A program made the translations under genes and the position numbers. Of a stretch of DNA of 64,000 nt, positions 57,847-64,000 are shown in pieces. This stretch comes from Pseudofabraea citricarpa. Taxonomy: Eukaryota; Ascomycota; Leotiomycetes; Helotiales; Dermateaceae. The notes below the pieces were generated by a model. That model had not been told where the DNA came from. It saw only the letters and a program-made list of their open reading frames with translations, and did no database searches. The first letter of the stretch is position 1; every line of letters starts with the position of its first letter. Where the stretch lies: the NCBI GenBank assembly GCA_029641185.1, contig JAPWGK010000008.1, positions 496,001-560,000 on the forward strand, given 5' to 3'.

Positions 57847-58541
57847 CTACTCCAGCGGTCCAAAGCTTCTCAAGAAATGACTTGGGCACTCATAACCACC
57901 TGGGTTCTTATCCAGATATTTCTGGTGATACGTCTCGGCATCCCACCACTCGCCCGCCGGCAAGATCTCTGTAACCACCTTCCCTTTCCACCACTTCTCA
58001 TTGACCAATTTCGTCACCTCCTCGGCAACGCTCTTCTGCTCCTCGTCGTGATAAAAGATACCTGATCGATACTGCGAGCCTCGATCGGGTCCTTGCTGGT
58101 TGCTCGTCGTCGGGTCATGCATCTTATAGAAGAACTCGAGTAGCTGGCGGTATGTGATCTGCGCGGGGTCATAGACGACCTGCAGTGCTTCAGCATCTAT
58201 ACAAATTCCACAGGTTAGCATCTCACTCCCCTCCAAACACGGGGTGCAGAGCAGAGATACGCACGACCGGTATTCCCGCTGCACACAGCGCGATAGCTGG
58301 GGTTCGCACTGTCGCCCCCGATGTAGCCTACGCGCGCGTCGTACAAGCCCTTCCCGGAGAAGGCCTTCCGGTACATGTGCTCGACGCCCCAGAAGCAGCC
58401 CGCGGCGATGGTGGCTCTGGATGCGCCGTCGGGGATCGCGCTCGATGCTTGTGTTGGGGACGTCGTGGAGATGCCGACCGACGTCGAGCTGCTGAAGGGC
58501 CGCATGAGGCGCGAGATGAAGGACGGCATGGTGTAGGCCAT
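57847..58541 (-). CDS. MXR1: Peptide methionine sulfoxide reductase A
   Basis: Two exons, 58541-58265 and 58196-57847 (208 aa). The intron 58264-58197 has GTGCGT and TATAG ends, phase 1. It reduces the S-form of methionine sulfoxide using thioredoxin. The catalytic motif is AAGCFWGVEHMY near residue 50; also GYIGGDSANPSYRAVCSGNTG, HDPTTSNQQGPDRGSQYRSG and EYHQ-like AETYHQKYL. The first 40 residues, with MPSFISRLMRPFSSSTS, look like a mitochondrial presequence, and a later Met (MPSF) could also serve as start. It overlaps functionally with the thioredoxin reductase at 9072-10310. Confidence 0.95.
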
Positions 58542-60731
58542 GAGGATGGTGAGGGATGCGTAGATGAGGAAGAGGCGGAAATGAATGGTGAGTGCTGCGA
58601 TGGGGTTCTTATGGATCTGATCTTGAAGCTGAGGTTACTCGTTGTAACTTTCGAGTTGGGAGTTTGTTGGTTTTTTTTTTTGTACTCTTGCGATGAGGAG
58701 AGGAGGTCAATTGATGGAGGGAATTGTCATCGATGAGCTTCATAGCGTCATGCGTTTAGTGGGGTCCGAGGACCGTTTTGGAGGCTATGGAGGGGTCGTG
58801 GCGAAGAATTGAACTGAGAGATTTGTCATCTGCTGTTGATTCCATCCACCTCTTGCGCAACTCAACCAATGGAAGGGACTCGCTCTTCATTCTTTTCTCT
58901 CTCTGTCTCTATGGGCATGGAAGTTTCCATCTTGGGTTTCTAATGATTCCACAATTGCTTGCTGCGCTGCTCCTTTAATTGGCTGCTACTTTAACTGACT
59001 CCTCTCTTTCGACGTGCGTGGCTTTGAGACTTGAAAAGCTCCCGGATCGCGTTTCATTATCGCTCATGGAATCGTTGAGCTTAGCTTGTGGCTCTTCGGC
59101 GGAGAGAGAAAAAAGATTCCATTTCTATTTTCCAAATCTTATCGGCTTTTAGACTGGTATGGAATCTTAAGAGCAATTCTCTTCAGGCCTGCTATCCGAG
59201 ACTCAATTAAGCAAAGTTGCTTCATGGCTGCTAGTCGTCAGCATCGCTCAAGAGGCTTAAGCATGACATTCAATCTCAAGAAAGGTTCACATAGCCTCAT
59301 CAAGGATATAGCGCATTGCGCTTAGCTTTCTGAAATTACGGACTTTCAACTGCCACTGGTACCGAGTGGTTCTCACAACCCTCTCTCGAACGGCGAGAAG
59401 TTTTTCGATTTATTTGCTCCGTGTAGTACATGAACTAGTTGTGGTCTGAAACTACAGTCTTGCTAGCAAGTTTCTTGGTGGCTACCAACGTCCTATATAT
59501 GGGGGCCTGGCAATAAGTGTCTGCAGCTCTTTGGATTGGGACAGCAGTGATGACAGAAGACACTTGGCTCTGGGCGGATTTCAGCATTCTCCTCACAGTT
59601 CAAATCCGTCATTTATTTCTACCTCCGTCGCTCCAAGTATGAGATGGATAAGCGATCTGTGGATTCTGCCTATGCCCGAGTGTCGCTAAAGTCCGCATGT
59701 CATAGGATAGGTAAGCAGAGTTAAAGCATAACGTACTTCAACCGGTGCTTGTGACTCTGTGCAATTAGCCAGAAGTCGCACAAAGTCCTCTTCGACCTAT
59801 CTTCTACGACGACTCCTCTTGCAAATCTGGTAATCTTCTCCATCAGCAGACTCGAGTCAATGTCGCGAATAAAGAGGTGTGCATAAAGTAGGTGCAGATG
59901 AATATATTCGCCCGCATTGCTCTTTATTAGCAAGTCGTGGACCAACCAGAAGAGCTCAACCCGGGTCACATGCTCCATCTGTCCCGAGCCACGGAAGATA
60001 ATAATGCGCACTACTTATTGATAAGTGTTTGCTATTGACCAGTTCGCTAATGTTGGATTTGCAGAGCCATTGGTGCGGATGAATTGCTGTCATACGATGT
60101 ACTGTAGCCTGTCAGCCGCTGAGGCGCCGTTCTCATTGTGCTGTGCTATAAGCCAAACTTGGCTCAGGTTGTACCCAGACAGACGGCTCTCTCAGCTGTC
60201 GCTACTTAACCAACTCATTGGGTCTCAAGAGCTGCTGTGCAACAAGACAAAACATATGCACCTGGAATAAAATGAAGTTTCATTTGGGAAATACAGACGG
60301 GCTGGTTTTGTTGTTGGGGCTTATGCATCCCCAGACGACCCCAGCTTGCAGCCCAGCGACAGCCAATCACGGCACGATCCAACCAGGCTGGGCAGGTGGA
60401 GTGTCTGGCCGCAAATCCGGGGGCGAGGGTTGCATGCATGTCGGAAGCTCTTTTAAGCCAGAAGGTGCTTCCCACTCCGACTTTTCAATCTGCTCATCCC
60501 AGCCTGCCATCCAGAATGGAGGGGGTTTCCGCAAGCCACAGGACAAGACAGGTCAGGACAGGACAGGACAGGATGGGCGTACGACGACTTGCCTTGCCTT
60601 GCCTTACATATACACCTCTCTCTCCTATCCCCTCTCTTCTGATCGGATTGCCATTTGCGATACATGTTTCCCCGTCGAAGGCCGTGGGCCATATGCTGCA
60701 GTGATTGCTGCTGAAATCACACACCGACAAC
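58542..60731. other. 2.2-kb intergenic region
   Basis: No gene assigned. A minus-strand ATG ORF (60011-59721, 96 codons; starts MRIIIFRGSGQMEH) looks protein-like but has no recognisable family and may be a remnant. Near the right end are GGACA (60541-60574) and TTGCC (60589-60606) pentanucleotide repeats in the promoter of the transporter gene. Confidence 0.35.
60541..60606 (+). repeat. GGACA and TTGCC pentanucleotide repeats
   Basis: Imperfect GGACA/GGTCA units at 60541-60574 followed by TTGCC units at 60589-60606, about 130-190 bases upstream of the transporter ATG. Confidence 0.85.
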
Positions 60732-62565
60732 ATGTCGCACTTTGAGGATATCTACTTTGGCGACAACTATATTCGAGATGAGAATGTTGGTTTCCTAGCC
60801 GTTAATCACGCCACAATACTGACTTGCAATGGAATAGAAATTCGAGCAGGTCGCTATTAAAATCATCGATGGCAATGCCGCCTTCTCGGAGGCGATGATC
60901 AAAGAGCCACCGCGGCCCTACAGTCTGCGGTCTTTCATTCTCTATGGCGCGTGCCTGGTAGGGTTTATGTGTTCGACCATGAACGGGTTCGACGGCAGTC
61001 TTTACAATAATCTACAAGAAAACAAGCAATGGCGCGCGTTCTTTAAGATCCAGAATACAGGCATCTCGAATGGTGTGGTGTCGGCCATGTACCAGATTGG
61101 AGGGGTTGTCGCTCTGCCGTTTGTTGGCCCAGCTATCGATACCTGGGGTCGAAGAGTAGGAATGTTTATCGGTGGCTTTTTGGTTATTATCGGTACGGTC
61201 GCACAGGCGCTGGGCAATAACGTTTCTGGATTCATGGGTGGCCGATTCGTGGTCGGGTTTGGCGTATCTATAGCTTCAGCAGCTGGTCCGATGTATGTGG
61301 TTGAGGTATCGCATCCCGCCTATCGTGGAATCATGACAGGATTCTACAATACCTGGTGGTAAGTCTTCTTTCCCAGATCATGCAGAAATCTTCTCACATA
61401 TCACAGGTTTACCGGTGCAATCCTCGCAAGTGGTGCATCGAGAGGCTCGCTCAATCTCTCTGGAAACATATCGTGGCGCCTTCCCGTATGGTTACAACTC
61501 CTCTTCTCAGCCTTCATCGTCGGTCTCGTGTATTTCATCCCCGAATCACCTCGCTGGCTCTACGTCAATGACCGCGTTGAAGCTGCCAAAGCCATGTTGA
61601 CGCGATATCACGGAGAGGGCAATCCTGAAAGCGAATGGGTGCGTCTACAGATGCGAGAATACGATGAACTTCTCGAGATTGACGGTGCCGACAAGCGATG
61701 GTGGGATTACCGAGCTCTATTCCACAGCAAGTCTTCCTGGTACCGGGTGTACTGCAACTGCTGCGTGGCTATCTTTGGGCAATGGGCTGGCAATGCCGTG
61801 CTATCGTACTTCATCTCGTCGGTGCTCGACGTAGCAGGATACACGAACATGATCGCACAAGCAAACATCACGCTGATCAACAACTGCCAGCAATTCTTCT
61901 GGGCCATGTGCGGCGCGTCGATCGTCGACCGCGTGGGCCGTCGCCCCTTACTGCTATTCTCCAACTTCGGATGCGGACTCGTCTGGCTAGCCATGACTAT
62001 TTCAGCCCAGCAATTCGAAGAAGCCGGTGGTGGAAAACACTCACCGGGAACGAACCCGGCCGCGGGAAAGGCCTGCCTCGCGTTTATCTTCATCTTTAGC
62101 GCCGTGTACAGCATCGGCTTCACGCCGCTGCAAGCACTCTACCCAGTCGAAGTCCTCAGTTTCGAAATGCGAGCTAAGGGTATGGCTTTCTCGTCCTTCG
62201 CCGTCAGCGCTGCCAATATGCTGAACCAGTTCGCGTGGCCCGTGTCTATGGAGAAGCTGCAGTGGAAGACGTATATCATCTTCACCGTGTGGTGTTTCAT
62301 CCAAGGCGTGATCATCTTTTTCACTCTTCCCGAGACGAAGAATAGAACGGTATGTCATTTTTCTTCTTTCCCTTCTCTTCTCTTTTCCAGTCTTTCTCCC
62401 GTCTCTACCTCGCGTCACTCGGCTAATTTCCCATCTCTCCATATACAGCTCGAGGAACTAGATGAGATCTTCCACTCGCCCAGTCCCGTCCGCACAAGTC
62501 TGGCGAGGAAGAAAGTCGGCCTGGACGCCTACGGCGACGTCGTCAACATCGACATCCTCGATTGA
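60732..62565 (+). CDS. MFS sugar transporter
   Basis: Four exons: 60732-60785, 60838-61358, 61407-62349 and 62449-62565 (544 aa). The first intron has an unusual GTTGGT donor but a CTGAC branch and phase 0; the others have GTAAGT and GTATGT. Twelve membrane segments of the sugar porter family, with GFDGSLYNNLQ after the first, DTWGRRVGMF in loop 2-3, YFIPESPRWLYV after segment 6, DRVGRRPLLLFS in loop 8-9 and FFTLPETKNRTLEELDEIF after segment 12. The profile is that of fungal lactose/hexose-type permeases in the plasma membrane. Substrate is not resolved by sequence. Confidence 0.93.
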
Positions 62566-63505
62566 TGGATCTAGAGAAACGGACTTGTCTCTCTCTCTCT
62601 TTCATCTATCTCTCTTCGTAGCTTTGCTTTTATCATACATATATCATATCATATCATATACCCCATTCTCGGCGTTGGTCACTTCGAGGCGATTTGGGTC
62701 AGGTCTGCGCATGTCCACGTAGCTTAGGTTAGTTAGGTGGGTAGGTAGGTAGGTAGGCTATACATATTAGCGAAACACCTACCTGGCGTGTCGTCCCAAG
62801 AGAAAATAATCAAACCGTACCTATCAAAAAGCATTCAGAAACAGGAACAAGCACAAGCACAAGCGTGATCATGAGCATGAGCATGAGAAGCAAGAGCAAG
62901 AAGCAAATCAAGTAGACAAAAAAAAAGTTAATACAACTAACTAGAAGAAGAGCGAGCTTGGGGCTTAGGCTTGACGAGCAGCCCTCCTCTCCTTTCCTTT
63001 CGGAGGAGTACCGATAGGAAGTAGGAGTTTACAAGAGGCCAAGGCCAAGCAGTCCCCACAGCACAGCCAGCAATCGTACATAAGATAATAGACAGTACGG
63101 TACATACAACCGACAACAACACAACACAACACACATCCTCTCTCTCTCTTTCTCTCCGTCTTCCTCTGTCGCTACTCCAAGGGCGCCGCGCCGGTTGGCC
63201 TGCTTGATGAGCAGGCCAACCTGACAAATTTCAAAATTTCCCCCAACTCCAATGCACCGTCACTCCACTGCGTCGCACTGCAAATTCCCAATTTCTTTTT
63301 TGTCTCCAATAACGTGTCAATCAACCAAATCAAATCCATCAATTAAGCAAATCCCGTGCTGCGAATGCGGGGTCCCAATTAATAACCAGCGAGTAGGAAA
63401 CAAGCAGAGCGAAGAAAAAAGAAAGAAAAAAGAAACGACGGGGTTTCATCAGTCATCAACAATTAAAGTAGGTTGGTTTTTTTGGTTTTTGGAAACAGAT
63501 CACTC
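62566..63505. other. convergent 3' region with hairpin and repeats
   Basis: No ORF with support. Contains a TAGG tract (62740-62758), AGCATG-type short repeats (about 62870-62890) and a strong inverted repeat at 63193-63221 between the 3' ends of the transporter and the edge gene. Confidence 0.45.
63193..63221. repeat. perfect 11-bp inverted repeat (hairpin)
   Basis: GGTTGGCCTGC, a 7-nt loop (TTGATGA), then the exact reverse complement GCAGGCCAACC. It lies in a gene-free stretch between convergent genes. Confidence 0.85.
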
Positions 63506-64000
63506 TCATCTCCATCCACCTTTGCCCATGATACCCGCAACGGACTCTCGCGGTTTGGGGGTGCTTCCAATCGTGCCGTTCAATCGGACAGCATGCGAAG
63601 CCATGCCAGATACCTGGCGGCCTTCACCAATAGTTGTGCGGCGGTTGGCGTTTTTCATGACGGGGTGGGTGCGAGGACTCAAGACGTTTGTATGGAAGGC
63701 TCCCTCCTTTTGGGTAGGGATCATTCGGCGCGCGTGGCTAGTTGTGAAAATGGTGTTCTCGTTGGGTGGCGATCCTGCCATCTGAGCAGCGGTAGGACTT
63801 CTTCTTCGTTGGACGCGGAGGTTGGAGTCCGACATAGTGTGTGCGTGTGATTGCCTGGAGATGGAACCCGATCGCTTGAGTGCCATGGCGATCTTGACGC
63901 TGTCTCTGCGATTGAAGCTGTTCTCGCTCTCTGATGACGAGTTGTTCCCACTATCGTTTGGGGTATTCTCTTCGCCACCATCTACGTCTCGCAATGGAGA
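63506..64000 (-). CDS. 3' part of an unidentified Ser/Arg-rich protein
   Basis: The minus-strand frame enters at the right edge (64000) and runs 164 codons to a stop at 63506. The product is rich in Ser, Arg, Asn and Thr (SSSESENSFNRRD, RVQRRRSPTAA), contains several RRxS/RxxS sites that could be kinase targets, and ends in GIMGKGGWR. No domain recognised. It appears disordered and is the C-terminal part of a gene whose start is outside the window. Confidence 0.6.
   Translation of the reverse strand, partial: SPLRDVDGGEENTPNDSGNNSSSESENSFNRRDSVKIAMALKRSGSISRQSHAHTMSDSNLRVQRRRSPTAAQMAGSPPNENTIFTTSHARRMIPTQKEGAFHTNVLSPRTHPVMKNANRRTTIGEGRQVSGMASHAVRLNGTIGSTPKPRESVAGIMGKGGWR

Noticed and set aside
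62937..63227. 96-codon minus-strand ORF
   Set aside because: Low-complexity Arg-rich start, overlaps the hairpin and CT-rich stretch, and shows no similarity.

Overview
The window is nuclear DNA of a filamentous ascomycete (Pezizomycotina). Genes are split by short introns of 45-180 nt with GT..AG ends and CTRAY-type branch sites, intergenic regions are long, and the gene content is fungal: HET-domain protein, Zn2Cys6 regulators, LysM protein, RTA1-like protein, fungal GT31-like glycosyltransferase, killer-toxin-like hydrolase. The class (possibly Leotiomycetes) is only an impression. All exon boundaries were worked out by hand from splice signals and reading phase. No tRNA, rRNA, CRISPR array or intact transposon was recognised.

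Left part (1-20 kb). After the 3' end of one gene comes a DsbA/thioredoxin-fold protein (827-1639) and an acidic disordered protein (3266-4393). Two genes of the fungal recognition repertoire follow head-to-tail on the minus strand: a HET-domain protein (4657-7261) and a protein with the N-terminal module typical of fungal STAND/NLR proteins (7416-8698). A housekeeping block comes next: thioredoxin reductase, GARP subunit Vps53, mRNA-export WD40 protein Rae1/Gle2, a UVRAG/Vps38-like protein and an aldehyde dehydrogenase.

Accessory core (21-36 kb). This part holds two predicted secreted proteins (21131-21964 and 22214-22731) and then the most striking locus. A secreted multi-LysM protein (24346-26794, minus) is divergent from a 1272-aa, 12-exon secreted protein (28529-33557, plus). 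The large protein joins a GH71 alpha-1,3-glucanase domain, four small Cys modules, a Cys/Trp-repeat region, a His/Ser linker flanked by basic processing-like sites, and a C-terminal region like that of killer-toxin-type chitinases. The two proteins share the same Cys module, which suggests joint action on fungal walls: lysis by one, glycan binding or protection by the other. A Zn2Cys6 regulator lies just downstream.

Right part (36-64 kb). Genes here are a GST, the KDEL receptor Erd2 with a long acidic tail, a GT31-like glycosyltransferase with a large charged insertion, an RTA1-like protein, a decayed RNase III-domain gene, a second Zn2Cys6 regulator whose zinc cluster is completed by an inferred 4-nt micro-exon, an intact RNase III-fold protein with altered active-site positions, a mitochondrial GHITM-like protein, methionine sulfoxide reductase A, an MFS sugar transporter, and the 3' part of a gene running off the right edge. 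Several long intergenic stretches hold only simple repeats (TAGG/CCTA, CT, GGACA, poly-G).
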